Shown: positions 37,188 through 46,392, numbered from the stretch's first letter. The stretch: DNA of 64,000 nt from Melghiribacillus thermohalophilus (GCF_004342905.1 NZ_SMAN01000003.1:124001-188000); one strand, 5' to 3'. Made by a program: numbers and translations. The notes: generated by a model from the sequence alone, not told the origin.

Positions 37188-37931
37188 TTATTTAACATTT
37201 TTCAGCGCCATTACTTTTAACCTCTTGACTTCATGTGGTTTCAGTTCCCGATACTCGCCGGGCTTCATATGACCAAGAGTTAGAAATCCATATTGCTCCC
37301 TTTTTAGCTTTTCTACCGGATGACCGATGGCATCCAGCATTCTTCTGATCTGACGATTTTTCCCCTCATTCAGGGTGATTTCCAGTATCGTTTTGTTCTT
37401 CTTCCTGTCCACTGACCGAATGCGTTGTTTTTTGATCCTGAGCCATTCGCCTTTATCCCGCAATCGCAATCCTGACTCCAGTTTTTTCAATTTATCTTTT
37501 GTCGGTATGCCTTTAATTTTGGCAATGTACACTTTGTCAATTTCGTGCCTGGGGTGCATGAGCAGCTGGGCAAAATCCCCGTCATTGGTGAGGAGCAAAA
37601 GTCCAGAAGTGTTGAAATCAAGCCTTCCCACTGGATAGATCCGTTCTTTTACTTCCGGCAATAGATCCGTTACCACTTTTCTTCCTCCGTCATCCTTCAC
37701 ACTGGATATGACACCAGTGGGCTTATAAAGCAAATAATATACGGGCTCTTCTTTTTCCAGTGGAATTCCATTAACTTCGATTTGATCATCAGGGTGAACC
37801 TTGATTCCGAGTTCTGTAACCGTTTTTCCATTGACTTTTACTTTTCCGTCTGTGATCAGTTTTTCGGCTTTTCTCCGTGATGTATAACCACTCTGTGCAA
37901 TCACTTTTTGCAATCGTTCCCGGCCGGACAT
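37188..37931 (-). CDS. rluB: 23S rRNA pseudouridine(2605) synthase RluB
   Basis: Isomerises a uridine in helix 93 of 23S rRNA. 247 residues: N-terminal S4 domain (residues 2-48, SRRKAEKLI), catalytic domain with GRLDFNTSGLLLLTNDG carrying the catalytic Asp, and the C-terminal NEGKNRQIRRML block. SD GGAGGTAG before ATG 37931. Confidence 0.94.
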   Translation of the reverse strand: MSGRERLQKVIAQSGYTSRRKAEKLITDGKVKVNGKTVTELGIKVHPDDQIEVNGIPLEKEEPVYYLLYKPTGVISSVKDDGGRKVVTDLLPEVKERIYPVGRLDFNTSGLLLLTNDGDFAQLLMHPRHEIDKVYIAKIKGIPTKDKLKKLESGLRLRDKGEWLRIKKQRIRSVDRKKNKTILEITLNEGKNRQIRRMLDAIGHPVEKLKREQYGFLTLGHMKPGEYRELKPHEVKRLKVMALKNVK

Positions 37932-38043
37932 AACGCTACCTCCTGTGTCGGTATTATATTTTCTTCAACTGTAACCATACACAAACCCTTGCTGTGAAAA
38001 GCAAGGGTTCACATGTCAACAATCATGCATCCGTACGCGAACA

Positions 38044-38577
38044 TTATAGACTAAACACATATGTGCATATGATAACCGAGGCTATTATACCAATTAAATC
38101 CGCCATAAGTCCAACTTTTAATGCGTCTCCCATTTTTTTTATACCGACAGCACCAAAATACACCGTTAATATATACAGGGTTGTGTCGGTACTGCCCTGC
38201 ATCGTGGAAGCCAGTCTGCCGATAAAAGAGTCAGGACCAAATTCTTTGATTAGATCTGTGGTAACGGCTAAAGCCGCCGTTCCGGAAATAGGACGGGTAA
38301 GAGCAAGGGGGACAATTTCTCCTGGAATTCCTAGTATTTGCAAGAATGGAGAAAGTAATGCAACAAAAGCATCCATTGCACCCGATGCACGAAAGATCGA
38401 GATGGACACCATCATGCCTAATAAAAATGGAAGGAGAGAAAACGCCATCTTGACCCCTTCTTTACCTCCTTCCACAAAGGTTTCATAGGTCGGAACCTTT
38501 TTCCATGTGCCAAACAGCAGGACAAATAAAATTATAAAAGGTATGATCCATGTACTGATCATGGTAATCCAGGACAT
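38044..38577 (-). CDS. spmB: Spore maturation protein SpmB
   Basis: A 177-residue membrane protein with a nucleoside-recognition (Gate) domain, needed with SpmA for full spore-core dehydration. Motifs include LLPFLLGMMVSISIFRASGA, TRPISGTAAL and GSTDTTLYIL. It begins just after the spmA stop; SD GGAGGAAA. A hairpin AACCCTTGC/GCAAGGGTT at 37984-38009, without a strong U run, may end the operon. Confidence 0.95.
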   Translation of the reverse strand: MSWITMISTWIIPFIILFVLLFGTWKKVPTYETFVEGGKEGVKMAFSLLPFLLGMMVSISIFRASGAMDAFVALLSPFLQILGIPGEIVPLALTRPISGTAALAVTTDLIKEFGPDSFIGRLASTMQGSTDTTLYILTVYFGAVGIKKMGDALKVGLMADLIGIIASVIICTYVFSL

Positions 38578-38578
38578 T

Positions 38579-39163
38579 TTATTTCCTCCGCACTCTTCGA
38601 AAATAAAAGAATCGATCTACTAACAGGGCGCCTATCGTGGAAATAGATGTTGCCATTATGGTTGTCCCTACTATTTCCGTAGGCGACACGGAATCATATT
38701 GCATTCGGATTGCAATGACCGTCGTCGGAATGAGCGTCACACTGGACGTGTTGAGGGCCAGAAAGGTAATCATCGACCGTGAAGCTTCATCGGACGGATT
38801 GAGTTTCTTCATTTCCTGCATGGCTTTGATCCCCAGGGGGGTTGCTGCATTTCCCAGGCCAAACAGATTGGCTGTAAAATTAGACAAAATATAGCCCATG
38901 GCCGGATGTTTGGCCGGAATGTCAGGGAACAATTTTTTTAAAATAGGCTCAAATAATCGGCTAAGACGTTTTAATAATCCGGCTTCCTCGGCGATCTTCA
39001 TCAGCCCTAGCCAAAAAACGAGTACACTGATGAGGCTGATGGTCAGCATAACGGCATCATCTGCGCTGTTAAAGATCGCCTCGTTCACTTCATCCATGGT
39101 TCCATTCCACATCGCGTAAATAATGCCTGAGGCAGCGAGAAATACCCAGATGTAATTGACCAT
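38579..39163 (-). CDS. spmA: Spore maturation protein SpmA
   Basis: A 194-residue membrane protein of the same Gate-domain family, SpmB's partner. Recognised by MVNYIWVFLAASGIIYA at the start and the GLGNAATPLGIKAMQEM motif. ATG 39163 immediately follows the dacB stop, showing tight coupling in dacB-spmA-spmB. Confidence 0.96.
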   Translation of the reverse strand: MVNYIWVFLAASGIIYAMWNGTMDEVNEAIFNSADDAVMLTISLISVLVFWLGLMKIAEEAGLLKRLSRLFEPILKKLFPDIPAKHPAMGYILSNFTANLFGLGNAATPLGIKAMQEMKKLNPSDEASRSMITFLALNTSSVTLIPTTVIAIRMQYDSVSPTEIVGTTIMATSISTIGALLVDRFFYFRRVRRK

Positions 39164-40273
39164 TTATAAAACCCCTATCATTTGTAGAAAAATGGATTTT
39201 ACCCGGTCAATCCATGAGGTTTTTCCGGATTCTTTCGGCTGAAACCAGATATTGCTTTCTGCAATAGTGTCTCCTTCTAACTGAAATACCTGTTTACCAA
39301 TGACCGAATTTCTCTTATCAGCAAAATTTTCATCAATCAAAATCCGGTTAGTAATTTCATGTTCTTCCTTTTCGCTCAATGGAACGTATACGGCATGAGG
39401 ACGGAAACCTTCCACAGTTTTTCCATCAGGAAGGGGGATGGTCAGTTCCCCTTTTGCCCCAATTTTTATCAGATCGAATGTCTCGTATGCCCATTCGTAA
39501 ATGTTACGATGATCATTCCAGTCATCAGAAGCATTCAAGGTGACCATAATCAGTTTCATATTTTCTTTTTCTGCACTACTGACGAGCGTTCGTCCTGCCT
39601 GACTAGTAAATCCCGTTTTGCCACCGGTGCAGTATTCATAATATCTGGTCAATAATTTATTTTTGTTCCTCCAGGGATACGTTTCACTTTCGGATTGATA
39701 GGAAACCGTACCGGCGATTTTTCTGAATGTATCATTTTTTATGGCATAGCGCATCAAGAGGGCCATATCATAAGCTGTTGAGTAATGATTTTCCTGATCC
39801 AGACCATGGGGATTGGCAAAATGTGAATGATTCATGCCAATCCATTTTGCTTTTTCATTCATGATATGAACAAAGCCTTCGACACTGCCGCCAATATGTT
39901 CACTGATGGCAATTGCAGCGTCGTTTCCGGACCGCAGCATTAACCCGTATAGTAAATCTTTTAATTTTACGGTTTCACCCTTTTCCAGATAGATGGATGA
40001 CCCCCCTATTCTTTCTGCTCTTTCGCTGATGGTTACCTCATCGTCCAGCTTTCCATATTCAATGGCAACAATCGCAGTCAAGATTTTTGTAATGCTGGCA
40101 ATGCTCCGTTGTTCATGGGGATTTTTTTCATATAAAACCCGACCGGATTCAGCCTCCATTAAAACCGCACTGTGAGCCGATACTCCTGGTGCTGCCTGGA
40201 CAGATGAAGAGAATGGGATATGTATGAAAAAAAAAGACATGAATGCAATCATCGTTTTTTTCATGATATCCAA
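39164..40273 (-). CDS. dacB: D-alanyl-D-alanine carboxypeptidase DacB (PBP5*)
   Basis: Trims cortex peptidoglycan stem peptides in the mother cell, setting cortex crosslinking. 369 residues with a signal peptide and serine-peptidase motifs SITK (active Ser), SGN and KTG (GGKTGFT), plus a PBP5 C-terminal domain. The TTG at 40273 is proposed as start: SD GGAGG is eight bases upstream and lies inside the ATG-initiated longer frame. A SigE promoter precedes it. Confidence 0.92.
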   Translation of the reverse strand: MDIMKKTMIAFMSFFFIHIPFSSSVQAAPGVSAHSAVLMEAESGRVLYEKNPHEQRSIASITKILTAIVAIEYGKLDDEVTISERAERIGGSSIYLEKGETVKLKDLLYGLMLRSGNDAAIAISEHIGGSVEGFVHIMNEKAKWIGMNHSHFANPHGLDQENHYSTAYDMALLMRYAIKNDTFRKIAGTVSYQSESETYPWRNKNKLLTRYYEYCTGGKTGFTSQAGRTLVSSAEKENMKLIMVTLNASDDWNDHRNIYEWAYETFDLIKIGAKGELTIPLPDGKTVEGFRPHAVYVPLSEKEEHEITNRILIDENFADKRNSVIGKQVFQLEGDTIAESNIWFQPKESGKTSWIDRVKSIFLQMIGVL

Positions 40274-40309
40274 TGCCGCTTCCTCCATTTCCAGATGGAT
40301 GTTTGTACT

Positions 40310-40337
40310 AATTTATGCGTTTAAGACAGGCTTATGA
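40310..40337 (-). promoter_or_regulatory. SigE-type promoter of dacB-spmA-spmB
   Basis: Minus strand TCATAAG (40331-40337), 13-bp spacer, CATAAATT (40310-40317), the -10 an exact CATANANT. SigE control of this operon is known in B. subtilis. Confidence 0.6.
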
Positions 40338-40393
40338 TAAAAACCATCAGAAAAGGAGTATGGACACTGATGAAATGGATAATCAGGAACCGT

Positions 40394-40424
40394 CAAAACA
40401 AAAAAAAGAGGGCTCCCCCTCTTT
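40394..40424 (-). terminator. Terminator after sodF
   Basis: Stem AAAGAGGG (40405-40412) with CCCTCTTT (40417-40424), then a long U tract on the minus strand. Confidence 0.8.
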
Positions 40425-40454
40425 CCATGATGAAAACAAGTGAAAGGACATCCC

Positions 40455-41342
40455 TCAGGCAAGCTGCCACTTTAGTTTTTTCGCTTTTGCAAATCGTTTC
40501 GAAACATTATTCCAGCAAACGACATGAAACCAGTTGTTTATATACGTTGTGCGATCGGTCTTATATTGGATATAGTAGGCATGTTCCCATAAATCGAGTA
40601 CTAGTAAAGGGATCACATCCCACAACGCAAACATGTGATGTCTTTCTGTTGTGTGTATGGCAAGACGTCCTGAACGCAATTCCCACACCAGCATAGCCCA
40701 ACCGTTTCCCTGAACAGATTGCGCTGCTTCTGTAAATAACTTTTTAAACCGGTCATAGCTGCCAAAATCCCGTTCAATACGATCGAACAGTTCCCCTGAA
40801 GGCCTTCCCCCTCCTTTAGGAGACATATTAGAGAAGAATATGGTGTGAAGAAAATGCCCCGATCCATTAAAAGACTGCTCCCTCATCCAGTGCCTTAACA
40901 TATGATGATTTTTGGATTTGCTCCATTTATGAATCATTTTTTCGGCCTGATTTAATCCTTCTACATAACTCTTATGATGTTTGCTGTGATGAAGTTTCAT
41001 AATCTCTCTGGATATATAAGGTTCCAGTGCATCATATTCATAGGGCAAAGGAGGTAGCACATGTTGACCTGGTAGTATAGATGAGTCTTCATTTCTGGCG
41101 GGGGACAGGAGGTTTGCCATTTCCTTCACCAATTGTTCACCTTTATGCTGAAATTCTCTTACGATTCCTGGTGGGATTTGATCATGCTGCTCCAGCATCT
41201 TTTCAATGTCGTTTTTCCACTGATGAAAATCTTTACGCCAGATTTCCAGGGAAGCAAGGGGCTGATTATGTCTGATTTTTTCTTCCACTTCATCTGCCCA
41301 GTTTAACAGTGCTTTTAAATATTGAATCGCTTCAGCTGTCAT
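40455..41342 (-). CDS. sodF: Fe/Mn superoxide dismutase with N-terminal extension (SodF type)
   Basis: A 295-residue protein. About 90 N-terminal residues form a helical extension of unknown role; residues after 90 are a complete Fe/Mn-SOD. Metal ligands sit in HHSKHHKSY, NGSGHFLHTIFF and DLWEHAYY. This architecture and the HVLPPLPYEYDALEPYISR start of the SOD domain match B. subtilis SodF, where activity has been doubted; here the ligands appear intact. Flanked by terminators, so probably transcribed alone. Confidence 0.9.
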   Translation of the reverse strand: MTAEAIQYLKALLNWADEVEEKIRHNQPLASLEIWRKDFHQWKNDIEKMLEQHDQIPPGIVREFQHKGEQLVKEMANLLSPARNEDSSILPGQHVLPPLPYEYDALEPYISREIMKLHHSKHHKSYVEGLNQAEKMIHKWSKSKNHHMLRHWMREQSFNGSGHFLHTIFFSNMSPKGGGRPSGELFDRIERDFGSYDRFKKLFTEAAQSVQGNGWAMLVWELRSGRLAIHTTERHHMFALWDVIPLLVLDLWEHAYYIQYKTDRTTYINNWFHVVCWNNVSKRFAKAKKLKWQLA

Positions 41343-41388
41343 ACGATCACCTCGCCATTATCCTATGCAGAAGCCCAAAAATGGTGAA

Positions 41389-41420
41389 AGGGCCTTCCCG
41401 TTCTATTACGGAAAGGCCCT
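41389..41420 (-). terminator. Terminator-like hairpin after the 136-residue gene
   Basis: AGGGCCTTCCCGT (41389-41401) pairs with ACGGAAAGGCCCT (41408-41420), one mismatch; the U tract is weak. Confidence 0.55.
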
Positions 41421-41495
41421 GAACCTGTCTGGATTGAACACATATCAATTCATCATCCGCTTACCTATTCCATCAAAATACTTTGTGCACTGCTG

Positions 41496-41906
41496 TTATT
41501 TTGATAAATGGGATTCAATCTTGACCTCATATTCTTTTCCATCTGCAAGCTTCATCAAAATCTGCTTTACCACATCCCACCCTGCTTTTTTCATTAACCC
41601 CTGAAAGTCGACTAAATCATGGACATATTCCCTTTTACGGTTCACGTATTCCGGATGGGCTAACAAAGCTGCGAGGGCAGCTACATCTTTAAAATCATAG
41701 GTTTTGTTACCGATCTGTATGATTGGGTCTTCTTGAAATGGTGTAAATTCAGCAAACTTCTGATCAAAATACTCAAGATATAACAGAGAAAACGTTTTTT
41801 CCCTGTCCCCATCCTGAAAAGTGACCTGAGAACGAATAAAAGCATCTTCCGGAGATGTCCGCGAAGATTTTTCCAGTTGACTGCCGCTGCATGATAAAAT
41901 TTTCAA
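41496..41906 (-). CDS. Hypothetical protein between scpB and sodF
   Basis: A 136-residue soluble protein not recognised. A beta-rich N-terminal half (SQVTFQDGDREKTFSLLYLEYFD) is followed by a helical part (DVAALAALLAHPEYVNRKRE). The TTG at 41906 is chosen because SD GGAGGG is about seven bases upstream; a TTG-initiated frame to 41960 has no SD. B. subtilis has ypuI in a comparable position, but I see no similarity to the YpuI family. Confidence 0.7.
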   Translation of the reverse strand: MKILSCSGSQLEKSSRTSPEDAFIRSQVTFQDGDREKTFSLLYLEYFDQKFAEFTPFQEDPIIQIGNKTYDFKDVAALAALLAHPEYVNRKREYVHDLVDFQGLMKKAGWDVVKQILMKLADGKEYEVKIESHLSK

Positions 41907-41976
41907 ATCCCAACCCTCCACTGGCATGATAGATTTGTTTATATCGTACCATATTTTCAATCAGAAATCTGAGCGT

Positions 41977-42573
41977 TTAAGAATGATTTTCCTGATGATC
42001 TCGTTCCTGGAATTTCTCAAAAAAGAGGTCTGCTTCCTTCTCAACACTCATTTCATCAAAATCTTCAGGCAGAGGAGGTAAATCATCCAGAGATGTCAGA
42101 CCAAAATAGGTTAAAAACTCTCTGGATGTTGTATATAAAATGGGCCGTCCGCTTGTTTCCTTCCTTCCCGCTTCTTCGATTAAGGAACGGGACAGCAATG
42201 TTTGTATGGGACGGTCACTTTTTACTCCACGAATTTCTTCAATTTCTGTTCTTGTAATTGGCTGCCGGTACGCTATAATCGCAAGGGTTTCCAGCGCTGC
42301 CTGTGAAAGCCTGCTTGAATGAGGTGTCTGGATCCACTTTTCAAAGTACGGGGCATGTTCAGGCTTTGTCGTTAAATGGAATACCTCGTTGGACTGCATA
42401 AGGGTAATCCCCCTCATGTCATTTTCATAATCAAATTTTAATTCGTCCATGATCATTTGTACGGTACTCTGGTCCAGTTCGAGAATTTTAGACAACTGCT
42501 GCACGGTTAATCCCTCTTCTCCTGCAGCGAATAACAACCCTTCTGTAATCGCTTTATAATGACCTAATTCCAT
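41977..42573 (-). CDS. scpB: Segregation and condensation protein B
   Basis: Winged-helix subunit of the Smc-ScpAB condensin, which binds ScpA and helps chromosome segregation. 198 residues with two winged-helix domains; ALETLAIIAYRQPITRTEIE is the family signature, and the acidic tail is usual. Start ATG 42573 overlaps scpA by ten bases, with SD GGAGGATG. Confidence 0.97.
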   Translation of the reverse strand: MELGHYKAITEGLLFAAGEEGLTVQQLSKILELDQSTVQMIMDELKFDYENDMRGITLMQSNEVFHLTTKPEHAPYFEKWIQTPHSSRLSQAALETLAIIAYRQPITRTEIEEIRGVKSDRPIQTLLSRSLIEEAGRKETSGRPILYTTSREFLTYFGLTSLDDLPPLPEDFDEMSVEKEADLFFEKFQERDHQENHS

Positions 42574-43319
42574 TCTTCATCCTCCATTTGATAAATCACA
42601 ATGTCTGAAAAATGATTTTCTTGTTCGCAGATGATTTTTTTCTTTTTCATCAGTTCCAGCAAAGCGATGAATGTTACAACGATATGTGACCGGTCAGGAT
42701 AAGGAAATAAACTTGAAAAATAAATTCCGCCTTCTGTTTTCCTAACCTGCTCCATGATTTGTACCATTCGGTCCTGAATCGGAATATCCTGTTTATGTAT
42801 TCTAGTTTCCAGGGGCTGTTCCCATTTTTTGCGCTGAAACAGTTTTTGCAATGCGCCAATCATGTCAAATAAGGATACATCCCCATGGTTTTGCAGGTGA
42901 ACTTCACCGCTGACGTATTGTTCCAGATTAGCCGGCGGCCGTGTATAAATTCGGTTTGCCTCTTTTTCACGTTCCTTTAATTGACCGGCAGCCTCCTTGT
43001 ACTTGCGGTATTCGATTAATCTTCGCATCAGTTCCTCCCTGGGATCTTCCTCCTCACTGTATTCATCTTCTGCATCCAGTTCCTGGTTGGGCAGAAGCAT
43101 CTGGCTTTTGATTGCCAGGAGGGTCGCTGCCATGACCAAATATTCACTTGCAATGTTTAGCTCTAAATGTTGCATCGTACGTATATAAGCCATATATTGC
43201 TCTGTAATTTCGGCAACAGGTATATCGTAAATATCAATTTCATAGCGGTTAATTAGATGCAACAAGAGATCTAATGGGCCTTCAAATACATCCACTTTCA
43301 CCTGATATCTTTCACCCAT
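42564..43319 (-). CDS. scpA: Segregation and condensation protein A
   Basis: Kleisin subunit that bridges the Smc heads. 251 residues; the N-terminal block VDVFEGPLDLLLHLINRYEIDIYDIPV binds Smc, the middle is acidic, and the C-terminal winged helix (FIALLELMKKKKI) contacts the other head. It heads the scpAB pair. Confidence 0.97.
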   Translation of the reverse strand: MGERYQVKVDVFEGPLDLLLHLINRYEIDIYDIPVAEITEQYMAYIRTMQHLELNIASEYLVMAATLLAIKSQMLLPNQELDAEDEYSEEEDPREELMRRLIEYRKYKEAAGQLKEREKEANRIYTRPPANLEQYVSGEVHLQNHGDVSLFDMIGALQKLFQRKKWEQPLETRIHKQDIPIQDRMVQIMEQVRKTEGGIYFSSLFPYPDRSHIVVTFIALLELMKKKKIICEQENHFSDIVIYQMEDEEWN

Positions 43320-43370
43320 AGGCCGTTTCCTTCCCCAATTATTTTTTAAAAAAATCGAATATGCGCCTAT

Positions 43371-43398
43371 ACAACCATTATATTCTCATCATAAGTTA
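43371..43398 (+). promoter_or_regulatory. Possible SigK promoter of the YjcZ gene
   Basis: AC (43371-43372), 17-bp spacer, CATAAGTTA (43390-43398), matching CATANNNTA; leader about 60 nt. Confidence 0.4.
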
Positions 43399-43464
43399 TT
43401 ACCGTAAGATAAATGTTACCAAAAAAACATTTATCCGTTAACCTTTAAAAAAGGAGGAATTTTC

Positions 43465-43560
43465 ATGAGCGGTTACTATGGCGGAGGTTTTGCGTTAATT
43501 GTTGTGTTGTTCATCCTGTTAATCATTGTCGGGGCTTCCTGGGGTTATGGCTTCTACTAA
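43465..43560 (+). CDS. YjcZ-family small sporulation protein
   Basis: A 31-residue protein missed by length cut-offs: glycine/tyrosine-rich start (MSGYYGGGF), then one hydrophobic helix ALIVVLFILLIIVGASW and a GYGFY tail, the pattern of the YjcZ sporulation family. SD AAAGGAGGA precedes ATG 43465, and a strong terminator follows within 15 bases. Probably a spore membrane microprotein. Confidence 0.85.
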   Translation: MSGYYGGGFALIVVLFILLIIVGASWGYGFY

Positions 43561-43573
43561 AAAGAGGCCCCGT

Positions 43574-43610
43574 AAGTGCTGAGCCTTTTTCAGGCTTAGC
43601 ACTTTTTTTA
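43574..43610 (+). terminator. Terminator after the YjcZ-family gene
   Basis: Perfect 12-bp stem AAGTGCTGAGCC (43574-43585) with GGCTTAGCACTT (43593-43604, one G-U type pair) and seven T. Confidence 0.85.
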
Positions 43611-43675
43611 TGTTAAAATAAAACTATCTATACCAGACATACAGAACAAGATGTTTACAAAAGGAAGAGGATGCT

Positions 43676-44140
43676 ATGTTTGATCAGGCATTTATCGAAT
43701 ATCTTGCCCATTTTCATTGTACAAGGGATTATTTTGAATGTCATGAAATATTAGAAGAACGGTGGAAACAAGAATATCCCCTTGACAGGGATTCCATATG
43801 GGTAGCCTTTATCCAGCTTTCGGTTTCTTTATACCACTACCGAAGGGGAAACACACCAGGAGCAAAGCGCCTTATTCAAAAAAGCATACAAAAGTTCCAA
43901 AAACATCAAGATATGCTGAGTTCTTTCGGTTTAGACAGGCGTGAATTTTTCATCATGCTAACACAAATCGAATCTCGCATTCTTGAAGACAAGCCTTACG
44001 TCGATGTATGCATACCGATAACCCACAATGAACTGAAAAAAGCTATAAAAAAAAGGTGCAGTGAATGGAACCATCCCTTCCCCTCAAAAAGTGATTTATC
44101 CAATTATCAGCTGGTTGACAGACATAAAAATCGCCAATAA
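43676..44140 (+). CDS. ypuF: DUF309 protein, YpuF type
   Basis: A 154-residue helical protein with the DUF309 signature: YFECHEILEERWK at about residues 20-32 and a second helix FIQLSVSLYHYRRGN. The His/Glu residues of the first motif are conserved in the family; function unknown. ATG 43676 with SD AAAGGAAGAGG. In B. subtilis ypuF lies in the same scpA to ribT interval. Confidence 0.88.
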   Translation: MFDQAFIEYLAHFHCTRDYFECHEILEERWKQEYPLDRDSIWVAFIQLSVSLYHYRRGNTPGAKRLIQKSIQKFQKHQDMLSSFGLDRREFFIMLTQIESRILEDKPYVDVCIPITHNELKKAIKKRCSEWNHPFPSKSDLSNYQLVDRHKNRQ

Positions 44141-44246
44141 GTCAATGTATGTCCCAGTATCCAGCCAATTTTTTGGGGGAAAAATATAAGAAGCCTGGCT
44201 AAGATGGCCAGGCGCTGTGTCCATTGAGTTAATAAGCTTTAAAAAG

Positions 44247-44615
<369 letters not shown>

Positions 44616-44622
44616 TCATTAT

Positions 44623-44730
44623 TTAAGAAAATATCTTCCCTAAAAGAGAAAACAAAAGGATGGCAGCAATCACCATCAATATGACAAACAGATAGGTTTC
44701 ATCCTTTTTCCATTTTGGCTTTTTCATCAT
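44623..44730 (-). CDS. 35-residue membrane microprotein upstream of ribT
   Basis: ATGATG at 44730, SD GGGAG five bases upstream, 35 codons. A basic N-terminus (MMKKPKWKKDE) leads into one hydrophobic helix (YLFVILMVIAAILLFSLLG). It ends 16 bp before ribT, so both are likely in one mRNA. No family recognised. Confidence 0.6.
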   Translation of the reverse strand: MMKKPKWKKDETYLFVILMVIAAILLFSLLGKIFS

Positions 44731-44790
44731 TATTACTCCCAGGATTATTTGTATTTATATTTATAATCCTGGAAAATACATTTGTCAAAT

Positions 44791-44880
44791 TTATAACAAG
44801 AACAAGAACCAGTAAAGAAAGCCCCATATTAGTCCAATCATCAACAAAGCGACGAATAAAAAAATGTTTTTCCTTCTCAT
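44791..44880 (-). CDS. 29-residue hydrophobic microprotein
   Basis: ATG 44880 with SD GGGAGG five bases upstream; MRRKN followed by an almost wholly hydrophobic helix rich in Leu, Phe and Trp. It lies 60 bp upstream of the 35-codon ORF. Resembles single-span membrane peptides in size and charge pattern; no family recognised. Confidence 0.5.
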   Translation of the reverse strand: MRRKNIFLFVALLMIGLIWGFLYWFLFLL

Positions 44881-44946
44881 TATAACCTCCCGGACATTAA
44901 AACAAACACATTTCCGAACAAAACGGTCTGATCATCACCAAAGGGG

Positions 44947-45006
44947 AGGCCCGTCACGGCAGCAAAGTTCTCCCTGTTCGGGATATGTGTACCACAGGAC
45001 GGGCCT
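44947..45006. ncRNA. Candidate structured RNA or multi-stem palindrome
   Basis: AGGCCCGTC (44947-44955) and GACGGGCCT (44998-45006) form a perfect 9-bp closing stem. Inside are TCCC/GGGA (44971-44974, 44980-44983) and TGTG/CACA (44986-44989, 44993-44996), giving a three-way junction. No adjacent U run, so not an ordinary terminator. The strand is undecided. Confidence 0.35.
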
Positions 45007-45081
45007 TATTATTACTGATCACTGTATACCTGTTATTATTATAATGACTTTTGATAAAGATGCAAATAAAACTTCCCACCT

Positions 45082-46392
45082 TTATTTATGAACATTGCAT
45101 GACGTTTGCGGTATTTGATAAGGAAGATCGTTTTTGACTAAATCTTTATATGTTTCCCGTTGGACTACAAGGTGGTCCTTTCCATCTTCTATAAACACAA
45201 CGGCTGACTTCGGAAAGCGGTTATAATGGTTTGCCATGGAGTATCCATAAGCCCCTGTTGAGAATACGGCTAAAATATCGCCACTCTGGACAGTCGGTAC
45301 ATCCAGATCCCATATGAGCATATCTCCGGACTCACAGCATTTTCCTGCAATCGAAACGGTTTCGGTTTTCGGTTCATTCATACGATTGGCTACAACGGCA
45401 TGATATTTTGCCTGATACAGCGCAGGACGAAGATTATCATTCATTCCCCCATCAACAGAAACATACTTACGCAATCCCGGGATATTCTTGGTAGAACCAA
45501 TCGTATACAACGATATAGCAGCATCCCCTACGATGGAACGTCCGGGTTCAATCCAGATTTCAGGAAGAGGAAGATTTCGTTTACCAGCCTGATGTTTAAC
45601 TTCTGAAACCAGTGCTCCAACGTATTGATCAAGGGGTTTTGGGTCATCCTCTTCCGTGTATTTAATGCCAAATCCTCCCCCGAGGTTTACAACAGATGCT
45701 GTAAAGTGATATCGATCCCGCCATTTTTCCAGTTCTTCAAAAATTTTTTGCACAGCTTTTACAAATCCAGCTGTTTCAAAGATTTGCGAACCGATATGGG
45801 AATGCACACCAATAACATCTATATCGTTTTCATCTATCAGTTGACGCAGCGCCTGTTCAGCCTGTCCACTCAGCAAATCAAAGCCAAATTTGGAATCCTC
45901 CTGGCCCGTTAAAATATAGTCATGGGTATGGGCTTCAATTCCCGGTGTGATCCGGAGCAGCACCTTGACTTTCTGCCCATGTTTTCTGGTAAGATGACTG
46001 ATCATGTCGATCTCATAAAAATTATCAACTACGATACAGCCAATCTGATATTCGAATGCCATGTTCAACTCATCATAACTTTTATTGTTGCCGTGCAAAT
46101 GGATCCGTTCTGCCGGGAAGTCTGCTTTCATGGCCGTATACAGTTCCCCCTCCGATACAACATCAAGGCTTAAACCTTCCTGTCTGGCAACTTGAAGCAT
46201 GGCTATAGAAGAGAATGCTTTACTGGCATAGGCCACCTGAAAAGGTACGCCCCATTTCTGGAACGCATCAATAAAACTTCTCGCATTTTCGCGTATTTTG
46301 TTCACATCGTAAACATAAAGAGGCGTGCCATATTTTTTGGCCAGCTCCACTGCATCCATTCCGGCAAACATCAGATGATTGCTGATTTCCAT
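45082..46392 (-). CDS. lysA: Diaminopimelate decarboxylase
   Basis: PLP enzyme for the last step of lysine synthesis (meso-DAP to L-lysine). 436 residues, fold III; the PLP lysine is in YASKAF (about residue 58), GGGFG phosphate loop, HSHIGSQ and EPGRSIVGDA are present. ATG 46392 has SD GGGAGG eight bases upstream. In B. subtilis it also follows spoVAF. A terminator hairpin sits just before the SD. Confidence 0.96.
   Translation of the reverse strand: MEISNHLMFAGMDAVELAKKYGTPLYVYDVNKIRENARSFIDAFQKWGVPFQVAYASKAFSSIAMLQVARQEGLSLDVVSEGELYTAMKADFPAERIHLHGNNKSYDELNMAFEYQIGCIVVDNFYEIDMISHLTRKHGQKVKVLLRITPGIEAHTHDYILTGQEDSKFGFDLLSGQAEQALRQLIDENDIDVIGVHSHIGSQIFETAGFVKAVQKIFEELEKWRDRYHFTASVVNLGGGFGIKYTEEDDPKPLDQYVGALVSEVKHQAGKRNLPLPEIWIEPGRSIVGDAAISLYTIGSTKNIPGLRKYVSVDGGMNDNLRPALYQAKYHAVVANRMNEPKTETVSIAGKCCESGDMLIWDLDVPTVQSGDILAVFSTGAYGYSMANHYNRFPKSAVVFIEDGKDHLVVQRETYKDLVKNDLPYQIPQTSCNVHK

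Noticed and set aside
37984-38009. Hairpin AACCCTTGC/GCAAGGGTT after spmB as a terminator
   Set aside because: The stem is good but neither strand has a U run, so it is only mentioned under spmB.
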